From NCBI RefSeq assembly GCF_002078505.1, contig NZ_LUAV01000007.1, positions 124,001 through 188,000 of the forward strand: a DNA stretch of 64,000 nt. The letters run 5' to 3'. The notes under the pieces were generated by a model. It was given only the letters and a program-made list of their open reading frames with translations. It was not told where the DNA came from and ran no database searches. Both the position numbers and the translations under genes were made by a program. Origin of the DNA: Ensifer aridi. GTDB lineage: Bacteria; Pseudomonadota; Alphaproteobacteria; Rhizobiales; Rhizobiaceae. This document shows, piece by piece, positions 18,138 through 27,049 of this stretch. How positions within the stretch are numbered: position 1 is the first letter of the stretch; each line of letters starts with the position of its first letter.

Positions 18138-21035
18138 ATGGCAGACAAACAATTCGCACGAAGCGGTCCGGCAGAATTCGATACATTGGCCGATGATGAT
18201 CCGTTGAGCGAACTTGCCCGCATTGTCGGTTACGATGCTCGGCCAGCCGTTCAGCAATTGCAGGAGCTGCAGCGCCACCAGGAGACCATGCGGCGTGAGC
18301 CGGCCTTCGATCTCGAGGAGGAACTGCTCCGCGCGTTCGATAGCTACGATTCTCCCCGCGCAGCGCCGGTCCGGCCGGATAGCGGCCTCATCGAGCATCC
18401 GTCTGCCGGTATTGCCGAGGAGCCGTCCTCCGAGCGGCCCGTCGAAGCTGCTCCCGCTGTCGAGGACGTTGCCTCAGCCGAACATCGTTCCGCCCCGATC
18501 GAGCAAGCGCCTGTCGAGGTGGTTTCGCCTGTGTCGGTTCCCGATCCTTTCGCCGTCGAGGAACAGACCATCGTCGACGAGTCGCAGGCGGTCGAAGCGG
18601 CCGACGACCTGGAGCGCGAGCTCGAATTGTCGCTTGGCTATAATTTGCCGCTCGATGCCGCCGAGGGCGAGGTTGCGCAGCCAGCTCCTGAGCCTAAGGT
18701 AGACGAGCTTCCCGCTTTCTATGACTGGCAGGAACCGCTATCGTCTAAGCTAGCGGCTGCCGGTAAGCTTGGAGAACAGGCGGCGGAGCCCGTCTACTTC
18801 GACATGGCCGCGGATCATGTCTCATCGGTCGACGTGAAACGGTCGGAAGGCGTTGCCGCCACTGAGTCCGCTGCGCCGTCGCAGCCTGCTGCGGCTGCCG
18901 TTGGAGACGACGGCCTCCTGGCTGATGTCGAGCGCTTCCCCGTTTCCTTGGCGACCGGCATGATGACCGCCGCGGCTGAACCTGTGGTTCAGGAGCGGGC
19001 CGCGCCTGCCGTGAAGAAGAATAACTATCCCTTTACGCCGATGTTCAGTCGCGCGACGCCGGTTGCTTCGCCAACCGGGGTTTCGCCGCAGCGAGCCTTT
19101 GCCTCCCCCATGACGGAGCCGGCTGCCGCAAAGGCGGCTGCTGCCCCGGCCGTTCTGCCGGACGTGCCCGAAGTGGTGCCCGCAGCCCCTCAATTCGTAG
19201 CGAAGCGAGAGCCGGAAGCCGAGGTCGAGCCGAGCTTCGATATAGAAAACTTCGAACTGGAACTGGCTGACATCGCGCTCGACATTGATTTGGCGGAGGA
19301 GGATGCGGAGGAGGCGGCGCCGAGCGTCGCCGAGCAGCCGATCGCATCGCACCCTGCACTTGTTGAGTCGCCCGCGCAGCCGTTCCTGCAGGCGTTGGGC
19401 GTGCCGAAAGAGCCGGAATTACGCGCCGATCAGCCCCGGTCATCGGCCCCGGAGGTCGTCGAGGAGCAGCCGACCGAAAGCCCGCTGCCTTTCGATCCGG
19501 CCATGATCGGCGAAACGGAAAGCGGCGTGGCGCCGATTGCCGATCTCGATGTTCCGCAATTGCCGGTCCTGGAAGCCGAAGAAAAATCTGTTCCTTACCC
19601 GGCCGATTACGATCTCGATATCGACGCTGAAATGGCGCAGCTGTTCGCCACGCCCGCGCCTGCCGCCAAGAGCGGCGCGCACGCCGGCGATGCTGATCTG
19701 GCCGCAGCGCCGGCCTCACCGGCCAAGGCCGCGCCCGCTCTCGCTTCGATCGATGATTTCGACGAGTTCGAGAAGGCAATGGAGGAGGACTTCCAGCGCT
19801 CGATGGCGGAGCGCCGCGGCACCGTACAGGAGGTCGAACGCATGGCGGCAGCGCCGCGGGCCGATGCCGACGACTATGCCGAGCAGGGCTATGGCCGCCG
19901 CTCTCAGCGCACGATGCTCCTGGCCGCGAGCGTTGCCGGCATCATCATTCTTGGTGGAGCCGGCGTTTACGCCTGGATGGGCGGGAGCAACGCAGTGCTT
20001 TCCGGCGACGGCCCGAAGATCATCCTTGCGGACAAGGACCCGGTGAAGGTCGTGCCGGAGGAGAAGGGCGGCAAGACCGTGCCCAATCAGGACAAGGCCG
20101 TTTACGACCGCGTTGCTGGCGATAAGAACATTGCCCCCTCCCAGGAGGCCCTGGTGTCCTCGACGGAGGAACCGATGGACGTGGTGCAGAGAACGTTGAC
20201 TCCGGAGACCTTGCCGCTCGAAGGCAGCAACGAAGCCGACGGCTTGGCTGGCGTACCTGCCGCGGATGAGGACGAAGTCGCGCGGCTGCTGCCGGACGGC
20301 GATGGCGTCAATGGCGAAGACGCCGAAGCGGCGAAGGGACCTGCCGTCACGCCACGCAAGGTCCGTACTATGATCGTGAAGCCGGACGGCACGCTGGTCC
20401 AGCGCGAAGAGCCGGCAGCACAGCCGGAAAGCGTCGCCGTCGCCAGTGCGGAGCCGATCCCGGCACGTGCCTCCGGCGAAGCGGTCGCATCCGGCTCGCA
20501 GGGCAAGGCAGCCGCTGCCGACGCCAGTGCCGAATTGCGCGCTGCCGGGCAGCCGGCCGCAGACACGAACGAAGTCGCTCTCTCCGCGACGGAAGACGCG
20601 GTGGGCGAGCTTGCCCCCGTTCGCAGCGTCAAGACGACCGCTGTCGGCAACGAGGCGGCGCCACGGCCGCAGACGCGCCCGGCGGGTGAGGCGGGAGCGG
20701 GCGCTGTTCAGCGTCCCGCGGAAAGCCAACCTGCAACGCAAACAGCGAGCGCCGAGCAGGTAGCCCCCCTGGCAACGGCTTCGGTTCCGGCCGGAAGCTA
20801 TGTAATCCAGATCGCGTCGCTCCCCTCGGAGGCCGAAGCGCAGAAGAGCTATAACAATCTCTCGGCGAAGTTCGCGAGCGTCATCGGCGGCCGTGGTGTC
20901 GATATTCGCAAGGCGGAGATCGCCGGTAAGGGCACCTATTATCGGGTTCGCATACCGGCTGGTTCGCGTGAAGAGGCGAATGCGCTTTGCTCAAAGTACA
21001 AGAGCGCAGGCGGAAGCTGCCTCGTAACCAAGTAG
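18138..21035 (+). CDS. Large acidic SPOR-domain membrane protein
   Basis: 965 residues, unusual in size and composition. Residues 1-590 are a very acidic, Pro/Ala/Glu-rich, probably disordered cytoplasmic region; one TM helix follows (about 592-612, MLLAASVAGIIILGGAGVYAW); then a long periplasmic linker and a C-terminal SPOR domain (about 885-965, SYVIQIASLPSEAEAQKSY ... YYRVRIPAG). SPOR domains bind denuded peptidoglycan at division sites, so a cell-division or envelope role is likely. GGAGAG lies next to the ATG at 18138. The gene sits between argS and nagZ, and a terminator follows. Confidence 0.88.
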   Translation: MADKQFARSGPAEFDTLADDDPLSELARIVGYDARPAVQQLQELQRHQETMRREPAFDLEEELLRAFDSYDSPRAAPVRPDSGLIEHPSAGIAEEPSSERPVEAAPAVEDVASAEHRSAPIEQAPVEVVSPVSVPDPFAVEEQTIVDESQAVEAADDLERELELSLGYNLPLDAAEGEVAQPAPEPKVDELPAFYDWQEPLSSKLAAAGKLGEQAAEPVYFDMAADHVSSVDVKRSEGVAATESAAPSQPAAAAVGDDGLLADVERFPVSLATGMMTAAAEPVVQERAAPAVKKNNYPFTPMFSRATPVASPTGVSPQRAFASPMTEPAAAKAAAAPAVLPDVPEVVPAAPQFVAKREPEAEVEPSFDIENFELELADIALDIDLAEEDAEEAAPSVAEQPIASHPALVESPAQPFLQALGVPKEPELRADQPRSSAPEVVEEQPTESPLPFDPAMIGETESGVAPIADLDVPQLPVLEAEEKSVPYPADYDLDIDAEMAQLFATPAPAAKSGAHAGDADLAAAPASPAKAAPALASIDDFDEFEKAMEEDFQRSMAERRGTVQEVERMAAAPRADADDYAEQGYGRRSQRTMLLAASVAGIIILGGAGVYAWMGGSNAVLSGDGPKIILADKDPVKVVPEEKGGKTVPNQDKAVYDRVAGDKNIAPSQEALVSSTEEPMDVVQRTLTPETLPLEGSNEADGLAGVPAADEDEVARLLPDGDGVNGEDAEAAKGPAVTPRKVRTMIVKPDGTLVQREEPAAQPESVAVASAEPIPARASGEAVASGSQGKAAAADASAELRAAGQPAADTNEVALSATEDAVGELAPVRSVKTTAVGNEAAPRPQTRPAGEAGAGAVQRPAESQPATQTASAEQVAPLATASVPAGSYVIQIASLPSEAEAQKSYNNLSAKFASVIGGRGVDIRKAEIAGKGTYYRVRIPAGSREEANALCSKYKSAGGSCLVTK

Positions 21036-21063
21036 GTTCCGAAAGGTTTCGATCTACGGTCAG

Positions 21064-21092
21064 GGCGCGGCAGAGATGCCGCGCCTCTTTCA
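21064..21092 (+). terminator. Rho-independent terminator after the SPOR gene
   Basis: Perfect 9 bp stem GGCGCGGCA/TGCCGCGCC (21064-21072 with 21077-21085), GAGA tetraloop, then TCTTTCATT. It lies 28 bp after the stop and about 80 bp before nagZ. Confidence 0.8.
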
Positions 21093-21174
21093 TTGCAGAT
21101 ACTTGCCTGTGCATGAGCCGCAAACCGGCGCTTTGTGGCTTCGCGGCGCAGGCCGTGGACACTATGCTTCTCGC

Positions 21175-22191
21175 ATGAGCGAATCAAAAGCATTCATTTC
21201 AGGCTGCAAGGGGCTTACGCTGACGGCGGAGGAGCGCAGCTTCTTTGCCGGCGAGCGCCCCTGGGGCTTCATCCTCTTCGCACGCAACATCGGCGAGGAA
21301 GAGCAGATCCGTGATCTGGTCGAGAGCCTGCGGGAAAGCATCGGCAACCCGAAGGCGCCGGTGCTGATCGATCAGGAAGGCGGGCGCGTCCAGCGCATCC
21401 GCCCGCCGCTCGTGCAGCAATATCCGAGCGGCGCGTCCATCGGCGAGATCTATCGGCGGGACAGCGAAATGGGCCTGCGCGCCGCATGGCTGATGGGCCG
21501 TCTTCACGCCTTCGACTTGATGCGTTTCGGCATCACCGTCGATTGTCTGCCGGTTCTGGATGTGCCCGTGCCCGGAAGTCACGATGTAATCGGCAACCGG
21601 GCCTATGGCCACGATCCGGCGGCGGTCGCTGCCATCGGCCGCGCGATGAGCGAGGGATTGAAGGCAGGCGGTATGCTGCCGGTCATGAAGCACATGCCCG
21701 GCCACGGCCGTACCTTCGTCGACTCGCATCACAGCCTGCCTGTCGTCAGCGCCGATCGGAACGAGTTGGAGAGCAGCGACTTCCTGCCCTTTATTGCCAT
21801 GAGGGATGAAGTGATGGCCATGTCGGCGCACATGGTTTTCACCGCGATCGACCCGGACAATCCGGCGACGACCTCCGCCAAAGTGGTGCGCGAGATCATT
21901 CGCGGTCATATCCGCTTCGACGGCCTTTTGATGTCCGATGACGTGTCGATGAATGCTCTCGCCGGCGACATGGCGACACGCGCGAAGGGTATTATCGCTG
22001 CGGGCCTTGATCTCGTCTTGCATTGTCACGGCATAATGCAGGAAATGAAGGCCGTCGCCGACGTCGTGCCGGTGCTTTCCGGCGAGCGGCTGCGCCGGGC
22101 GAGGGCGGCCGAAGCCGCGTTCCAGAAACCCGATAGTTCAAACGAAGCCGTATTGCGAACGGAGTTCAATGCGATGTTCGCCCTGGCATAA
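21175..22191 (+). CDS. nagZ: Beta-N-acetylhexosaminidase NagZ (GH3)
   Basis: 338-residue cytosolic glycoside hydrolase that removes GlcNAc from anhydro-muropeptides in cell-wall recycling. Landmarks are LIDQEGGRVQRIR, the catalytic-loop motif KHMPGHG followed by DSHHSLP (about 182-200), and the nucleophile Asp in LMSDDVSMNAL (about 246-250). The ATG at 21175 gives the usual length; the upstream in-frame stretch lacks conservation. scpA follows 65 bp later. Confidence 0.95.
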   Translation: MSESKAFISGCKGLTLTAEERSFFAGERPWGFILFARNIGEEEQIRDLVESLRESIGNPKAPVLIDQEGGRVQRIRPPLVQQYPSGASIGEIYRRDSEMGLRAAWLMGRLHAFDLMRFGITVDCLPVLDVPVPGSHDVIGNRAYGHDPAAVAAIGRAMSEGLKAGGMLPVMKHMPGHGRTFVDSHHSLPVVSADRNELESSDFLPFIAMRDEVMAMSAHMVFTAIDPDNPATTSAKVVREIIRGHIRFDGLLMSDDVSMNALAGDMATRAKGIIAAGLDLVLHCHGIMQEMKAVADVVPVLSGERLRRARAAEAAFQKPDSSNEAVLRTEFNAMFALA

Positions 22192-22256
22192 AGCGGCCGC
22201 GTGCCGCTATAAGCCGACAGGGTTTGAGGCGGCGGCGCCGCGCTGAAAGGATAGTG

Positions 22257-23123
22257 GTGACGAGTTCGGGCGAGAGGCAGGGAGAAGCTGTGACGAAGGC
22301 GCCGCTGGAGCCTTTGTGGCAGGACGAGTCCGCCGATCGTGGATTGCACGAGGAAGAACTCGTCGTTGACATTGCAGGCTTTGAAGGACCCCTCGATCTG
22401 CTTCTGCATCTCGCCCGCAGCCAGCGCGTCGATCTTTCCCGCATCTCGGTCCTGGCGCTTGCGGAGCAATATATCGCCTTCATCGAACGGGCGCGGTCCA
22501 TTCGCATCGAGCTTGCCGCCGATTACCTCGTCATGGCGGCGTGGCTCGCCTACCTTAAATCACGCCTGCTGATCCCGCAGCAGACCAAGGATGAGGGGCC
22601 GTCGGGCGAGGAGATGGCCTCAGCGCTCGCATTCCGATTGAAGCGGCTGGAGGCAATGCGCGATGCTGCGACGAGGTTGGTCAACAGGAACCGCCTCGGC
22701 CGCGACATCTTCGCGCGCGGAGCGCCCGAGCACATCGTCGCAGAGAAGAGATCCGGTTATGACGCCTCGCTTTACGACCTGCTGACGGCCTATGCCACGC
22801 TCAGGCAGCGTCAGGCGATAACGCAGGTGACGATCGAAAAGCGCCACGTCTGGTCGCTCGCCGACGCGCGGCTGATCCTGGCGAGGATGGTCGGAAGCCT
22901 CGATGATTGGACTGCACTCGACCATTTTCTGGTCCGGTACATGACGAGCCCGAAGGAGCGCGCGACGGCGATTGCGAGTTCCTTTGCCGCGTCGCTCGAA
23001 ATGGTGCGAGAGGGAAGATTGGAAATCCGTCAGGAGGGCGCCTTCGCGCCTATCTACCTCAAGCGTGGGCCAAGACCGTTCGATGCGGCAACCCTGGCGG
23101 AGATGGAGGCAGCGCGTGGCTGA
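22257..23123 (+). CDS. scpA: Segregation and condensation protein A
   Basis: Kleisin subunit of the SMC-ScpAB condensin, about 288 residues. The hallmark N-terminal sequence FEGPLDLLLHLARSQRVDLSRI starts near residue 45, and the C-terminal winged-helix end is conserved. The start is a GTG: 22257 (AAGGA 6 bases upstream) or 22290 (AGGGAGA upstream) are both plausible. The stop overlaps scpB by 8 bp, so translation is coupled. Confidence 0.93.
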   Translation: MTSSGERQGEAVTKAPLEPLWQDESADRGLHEEELVVDIAGFEGPLDLLLHLARSQRVDLSRISVLALAEQYIAFIERARSIRIELAADYLVMAAWLAYLKSRLLIPQQTKDEGPSGEEMASALAFRLKRLEAMRDAATRLVNRNRLGRDIFARGAPEHIVAEKRSGYDASLYDLLTAYATLRQRQAITQVTIEKRHVWSLADARLILARMVGSLDDWTALDHFLVRYMTSPKERATAIASSFAASLEMVREGRLEIRQEGAFAPIYLKRGPRPFDAATLAEMEAARG

Positions 23124-23853
23124 AGCGCAGAGATACTTGCCCGGGTTGCCGGAAGAGGAAGACGAGATCGACGACGTCGCGTTCGATCCCCGGCTCGAAC
23201 TGGAGGCGGAGCGGATCGCCGAAGCGCTCGTCTTTGCGTCGGCTCAACCCGTTTCCGAAGCCTATATCGCCAGTCGTCTCCCACACGGTGTCGACGTCGG
23301 ACGGATCATGTCGCGGCTGAAGGGTCTCTATGCGAGCCGCGGCGTCAACCTGGTCCAGGTCGCGGATCACTGGGCCTTCCGGACGTCCGCCGATCTCTCC
23401 TTCGTCGTCCAGACGGACGAGCAGGAGGTAAAGAAACTCTCTCGCGCGGCGCTCGAAGTGCTGGCGATCATCGCGTATCATCAACCGGTGACGCGCGCCG
23501 AGATCGAGGACATACGCGGCGTGCAGACCTCGAAAGGCACCCTTGACGTGCTGATGGAGGCGGGCTGGGTCCGATTCCGAGGGCGGAGGCGGACGCCGGG
23601 GCGGCCAGTGACGTTCGGAACGACCAGGGACTTCCTCGACCATTTCGGCCTCGAGGAAATCCGCGATCTTCCGGGTATCGAGGAATTGAAGGGTGCCGGC
23701 CTCCTGTCCGGTCGTGTACCCTCGAGCCTGCATATCCCGGTTCCCGTCGGCGAGGACGAGCTTTCCGACAACGAGGACCCCATTACCCAGATGGACCTTG
23801 AGGAGCTGGGCCTCTTGACACCGAAGGCTGAAGAAGACGATTACAAATCCTGA
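23116..23853 (+). CDS. scpB: Segregation and condensation protein B
   Basis: Partner of ScpA, 245 residues with two winged-helix domains. Conserved pieces are IAEALVFASAQPVSE, LSRAALEVLAIIAYHQPVTRAEIE, IRGVQ and GRPVTFGTTRDFLDHFGLE. The GTG start at 23116 overlaps the scpA end and has GGAGG in front. Together with an SMC protein these compact and orient the replicated origin region. Confidence 0.95.
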   Translation: MAEAQRYLPGLPEEEDEIDDVAFDPRLELEAERIAEALVFASAQPVSEAYIASRLPHGVDVGRIMSRLKGLYASRGVNLVQVADHWAFRTSADLSFVVQTDEQEVKKLSRAALEVLAIIAYHQPVTRAEIEDIRGVQTSKGTLDVLMEAGWVRFRGRRRTPGRPVTFGTTRDFLDHFGLEEIRDLPGIEELKGAGLLSGRVPSSLHIPVPVGEDELSDNEDPITQMDLEELGLLTPKAEEDDYKS

Positions 23854-23927
23854 GTAGGGTTATCGGCTTTAAAGCGCGCCGATGTGGGCGAGGCTGCCGA
23901 ACGTCTTCGGGTCAAGGAATGCAGGGT

Positions 23928-25037
23928 ATGGTTTCAGACTCGCTCAACGGCACCGTCACGACGACGAGAAGGCCGGGCGTGTCCTTCGCGGCAAGCCTGG
24001 CATTCGAGAACATTAGCCACCGCTATCATTCCAAGGAGACGATCAAGGGCGTCACGCTAAAGGCGGAGGCGGGTGAAGTACTCTGTCTGCTTGGCCCATC
24101 CGGCTCCGGCAAGACAACCTTGTTGCGGATCGCCGCCGGCATAGAGCTGCAGACTGGGGGACGGCTGCTCCTGAACGGGCGGGAGATTTCGGGACCGTCC
24201 GTCTTTCTCCCGCCGGAGAAGCGCGGCGTCGGCCTCATGTTTCAGGACTTCGCGCTCTTCCCGCACATGACAATCCGGGACAATGTCTCCTTCGGCTTAA
24301 CGGATCTGCCGAAGAAGGAAGCGTCGATCCAGGCGGATGCGGCGCTGGAGCGCGTCGGGCTCCTGCATTACGCCGACCGCTATCCTCACGTGCTGTCGGG
24401 CGGCGAGCAGCAGCGAGTGGCGCTTGCCCGTGCGCTCGCCCCACGGCCCGCAGTGCTTTTGATGGACGAGCCCTTCTCTGGCCTCGATTCCCGCCTGAAG
24501 GATTCGATCCGCGCCGACACGCTGGCCATCCTGCGGGAGACGCGGGCGACCGCCATCGTCGTGACCCATGACGCCGAGGAGGCGATGCGGATGGCGGATC
24601 GGATCGCGCTTCTGAAAGACGGCCGTCTTGTTCAGGTCGGTACGGCGGACGAACTCTATCGTAAGCCATGCGACCTCTTTGCTGCCGGCTTCTTTTCGGA
24701 GATAAACGTCTTCGACGTCCGTGTACGCGGCGGCCGCGTCGAAACACCCTTGGGCGTGGTTCCGGCCGGGCGCTACGCCGAGGGGCAGGCCCTCAGCGTG
24801 GCGGTCCGGCTTTCAGGCGTTCAGCTCGAGGAGGAGGGCGGTGATATTCCCGCCCGCATCGTCTCCCGCCGCTTTCTCGGCGTCGTCGAGCTTCTGGAAC
24901 TCGCCGTGCCGCAATCCGAGCGCACGGTAAGGGCTCGCATCCGCGCCGATCTGTTGCCGCAAGGATTGCGTGACGTCACGCTTTCCGTTAACGAGCGCGA
25001 CATATTGGTGTTTGAAAAAGACGCCTCGACAGCTTAA
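23928..25037 (+). CDS. ABC transporter ATP-binding protein, iron(III)/polyamine (FbpC/PotA-like) class, orphan
   Basis: 369-residue ABC ATPase: Walker A GPSGSGKTT, Q-loop FQDFALFPHM, signature LSGGEQQRV, Walker B VLLMDEPFSGLD, and switch His in VVTHDAEEA. After the ATPase domain (about residue 245) comes a C-terminal TOBE-like regulatory domain, as in FbpC, PotA and CysA. No permease or binding-protein gene is adjacent, so the substrate cannot be read from context. An ATG at 23919 is also in frame, but AAGGA touches it; spacing favours 23928. tatA lies 91 bp downstream. Confidence 0.88.
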   Translation: MVSDSLNGTVTTTRRPGVSFAASLAFENISHRYHSKETIKGVTLKAEAGEVLCLLGPSGSGKTTLLRIAAGIELQTGGRLLLNGREISGPSVFLPPEKRGVGLMFQDFALFPHMTIRDNVSFGLTDLPKKEASIQADAALERVGLLHYADRYPHVLSGGEQQRVALARALAPRPAVLLMDEPFSGLDSRLKDSIRADTLAILRETRATAIVVTHDAEEAMRMADRIALLKDGRLVQVGTADELYRKPCDLFAAGFFSEINVFDVRVRGGRVETPLGVVPAGRYAEGQALSVAVRLSGVQLEEEGGDIPARIVSRRFLGVVELLELAVPQSERTVRARIRADLLPQGLRDVTLSVNERDILVFEKDASTA

Positions 25038-25128
25038 GTACCGTCATAATGAGGTCGTGCTTCCGGGCGCGCCTGAAAAATGACAACGTGATGGCTTTAA
25101 ATCGATAAAGCCTCGAGGGAGTAAGTGA

Positions 25129-25335
25129 ATGGGTTCCTTTAGCATCTGGCACTGGCTGATCGTCCTGGTGGTCGTGCTGCTTTTGTTTGGCCGCGGCAAG
25201 ATCCCGGAACTGATGGGCGACGTTGCCAAGGGCATCAAGAACTTCAAGAAGGGCATGACCGACGACGATGCCGCGGCCGCCGACAAGGCGATCGACGGCA
25301 AGACCGTCGAACACAAGTCCGACGAAGTCCGCTAA
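25129..25335 (+). CDS. tatA: Twin-arginine translocase subunit TatA
   Basis: 68 residues: an N-terminal TM helix (about 5-20, [15 protein letters not shown]), the hinge FGRGKIPEL, then an amphipathic helix ([14 protein letters not shown]) and a charged tail. TatA oligomers form the pore for folded proteins carrying twin-arginine signals. GAGGGAGTAAGTGA precedes the ATG. First gene of tatABC. Confidence 0.96.
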   Translation: MGSFSIWHWLIVLVVVLLLFGRGKIPELMGDVAKGIKNFKKGMTDDDAAAADKAIDGKTVEHKSDEVR

Positions 25336-25406
25336 CGATCGGAAGTTGGCGGATCGGGTGCGGGGTGGGCGCCCGGTGAGTACTGCGGGTTTGTAGGGCG
25401 CGTCGG

Positions 25407-26063
25407 ATGCTTGATATCGGCTGGACCGAGCTTGTTGTTATCGCAATCGTCTTGATTGTCGTCGTTGGGCCGAAGGACCTTCCGCCGATGTTGCGGGCTT
25501 TTGGGCGGATGACGTCTAAGATGCGCGGCATGGCTGCGGATTTCCGGCGGCAGTTCGACGAAGCATTGCGTGAAGCCGACCTCGACGAGGTGCGCAAGAC
25601 GATCAGCGACGCGCAAAGCCTTAATCCGACGACTGCGCTACGCGATGCGATGAACCCGCTGCGACAGCTCGGAAACGAAATCAAGTCCGATCTGCAAAAG
25701 GCGACAACGCCTGAAAAGCCGCCGGAGCCGGTAGCGCCCGAGCCGATCGTCGAACCGGCGAAGGCCGAGGCTCCCGTCGAAACGGCGGCGAAGCCGGTGG
25801 ATACGGTCGCAGCCGCGGCGATAAGCTCGGCATCGAGGCAGATGGACCGCGCCGCCGATGCATCGAAGGCGGGCGAGACGAAGGCCCCCGCGAAACCTAG
25901 GGCGGCAGCGTCAAAGAAGCCAGCGGCTGCAGCCTCAGGCACGAAGAAGGCGGCGGTCGGCGCGGCGCCAAAAAAAACGGCAGCGGCGAAGGCCGTGAGC
26001 GTAGGGCCAGCCGAGGGCAAGCCGAAGACGCGGGCTGCCTCACGCAAGAAGGGTGACGCATGA
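25407..26063 (+). CDS. tatB: Twin-arginine translocase subunit TatB
   Basis: 218 residues: TM helix (MLDIGWTELVVIAIVLIVVVG) with the GPKDLPPMLR hinge, an amphipathic helix to about residue 75, and a long Ala/Lys/Pro-rich C-terminal tail (from about 95) typical of rhizobial TatB. With TatC it forms the signal-peptide receptor. Its stop overlaps the tatC start (ATGA). Confidence 0.95.
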   Translation: MLDIGWTELVVIAIVLIVVVGPKDLPPMLRAFGRMTSKMRGMAADFRRQFDEALREADLDEVRKTISDAQSLNPTTALRDAMNPLRQLGNEIKSDLQKATTPEKPPEPVAPEPIVEPAKAEAPVETAAKPVDTVAAAAISSASRQMDRAADASKAGETKAPAKPRAAASKKPAAAASGTKKAAVGAAPKKTAAAKAVSVGPAEGKPKTRAASRKKGDA

Positions 26064-26902
26064 GCGGCGATATCGAAGACCGGCCGCAGCCGCTTATCGA
26101 GCACCTGATCGAGCTGCGCACGCGGCTGATGTGGGCGGTGGGGGCATTCTTCGTGGCCTTCCTAGTCTGCTTCTATTTTGCCAAGCAGTTGTTCAACTTC
26201 CTGGTCCTGCCGTTCAAGTGGGCGGTGAGCTGGGCGGGGCTCAGCCACCGCAATGTCGAGCTTATCTACACCGCGCCGCAGGAGTTCTTCTTCACGCAGA
26301 TCAAGGTCGCCATGTTCGGCGCGCTGGTGATCGCATTTCCCGTGATCGCCTCTCAGATCTACAAGTTCGTCGCGCCCGGACTCTACAAGAACGAGCGTGC
26401 GGCCTTCCTGCCGTTTCTGATTGCCTCGCCTATTCTGTTTCTGCTCGGCGGTGCGCTCGTCTATTTCTTCTTCACACCCATGGTCATGTGGTTTTTCCTC
26501 GCCATGGAGCAGGGCGGCGGCGAGGGACAGGTAGCGATCCAGCTCCTGCCGAAGGTCTCGGAATATCTGAGCCTGATCATGTCGCTCGTCTTCGCCTTCG
26601 GCCTCGTCTTCCAATTGCCGGTGGTCACCACGCTCCTGGCGCGGGTCGGCTTCGTTACCTCTGAGGGGCTCGCAGAGAAGCGCAAATATGCGATCGTCAT
26701 CGCCTTCGTTGTCGCCGCAGTCCTGACGCCGCCCGATCCCGTTTCCCAGATCGGCCTTGCGCTGCCAGCCATCCTTCTCTACGAAATTTCAATCTATACG
26801 GCGCGACTCGTCGAAAAGCGACAGGCCGCCGAGGCCCTCGCACGCGAAGCCGCCTCCGCACAGGAAGGCTCCTCCGAGACAGTGGGCCCGGCCAAGGGCT
26901 GA
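26060..26902 (+). CDS. tatC: Twin-arginine translocase subunit TatC
   Basis: 280-residue inner-membrane protein with six TM helices. The N-terminal signature PLIEHLIELRTRL (about 11-23) and the TAPQEFFFTQIKVA and YKFVAPGLYKNER blocks define TatC, which recognises twin-arginine signal peptides. It starts at an ATGA overlap with tatB. The C-terminal tail is charged and cytoplasmic. Confidence 0.97.
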   Translation: MSGDIEDRPQPLIEHLIELRTRLMWAVGAFFVAFLVCFYFAKQLFNFLVLPFKWAVSWAGLSHRNVELIYTAPQEFFFTQIKVAMFGALVIAFPVIASQIYKFVAPGLYKNERAAFLPFLIASPILFLLGGALVYFFFTPMVMWFFLAMEQGGGEGQVAIQLLPKVSEYLSLIMSLVFAFGLVFQLPVVTTLLARVGFVTSEGLAEKRKYAIVIAFVVAAVLTPPDPVSQIGLALPAILLYEISIYTARLVEKRQAAEALAREAASAQEGSSETVGPAKG

Positions 26903-26931
26903 TCTTCCGACGTTTTCGCCCGAGACCTGCA

Positions 26932-26961
26932 GCTTAGCGAGTCTGTTCCGACGCGCTAAGC
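26932..26961. repeat. Inverted repeat after tatC
   Basis: Perfect 8 bp arms GCTTAGCG/CGCTAAGC (26932-26939 with 26954-26961) around a 14-base loop, with no T tract. It abuts the left edge of the rhizobial repeat copy and may be its diverged left hairpin; a weak tatC terminator is the alternative. Confidence 0.5.
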
Positions 26962-27031
26962 TCGTTGTAGCACTTTGAATCGCTGCACGATTTTTCCTCG
27001 ATCGCTTCCGATCGGAGGGATCATGCAGTCA
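26962..27031 (+). repeat. Rhizobial palindromic intergenic repeat, partial diverged copy
   Basis: Aligns with the right half of the repeat at 14370-14436: GTAGCACTTTGAATCGCTGCA, then a T-rich run, an inverted pair around GATCGCTTCCGATC, and a closing CATGCAGT. The final part contains GGAGGG and an ATG (27023) in frame with serS, so this tempting start is a by-product of the repeat. Confidence 0.6.
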
Positions 27032-27049
27032 CCAACGCGTGGAACGACT

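Noticed and set aside
27023..27049. Alternative serS start at 27023
   Set aside because: Lies inside an intergenic repeat; the family N-terminus begins at 27050.
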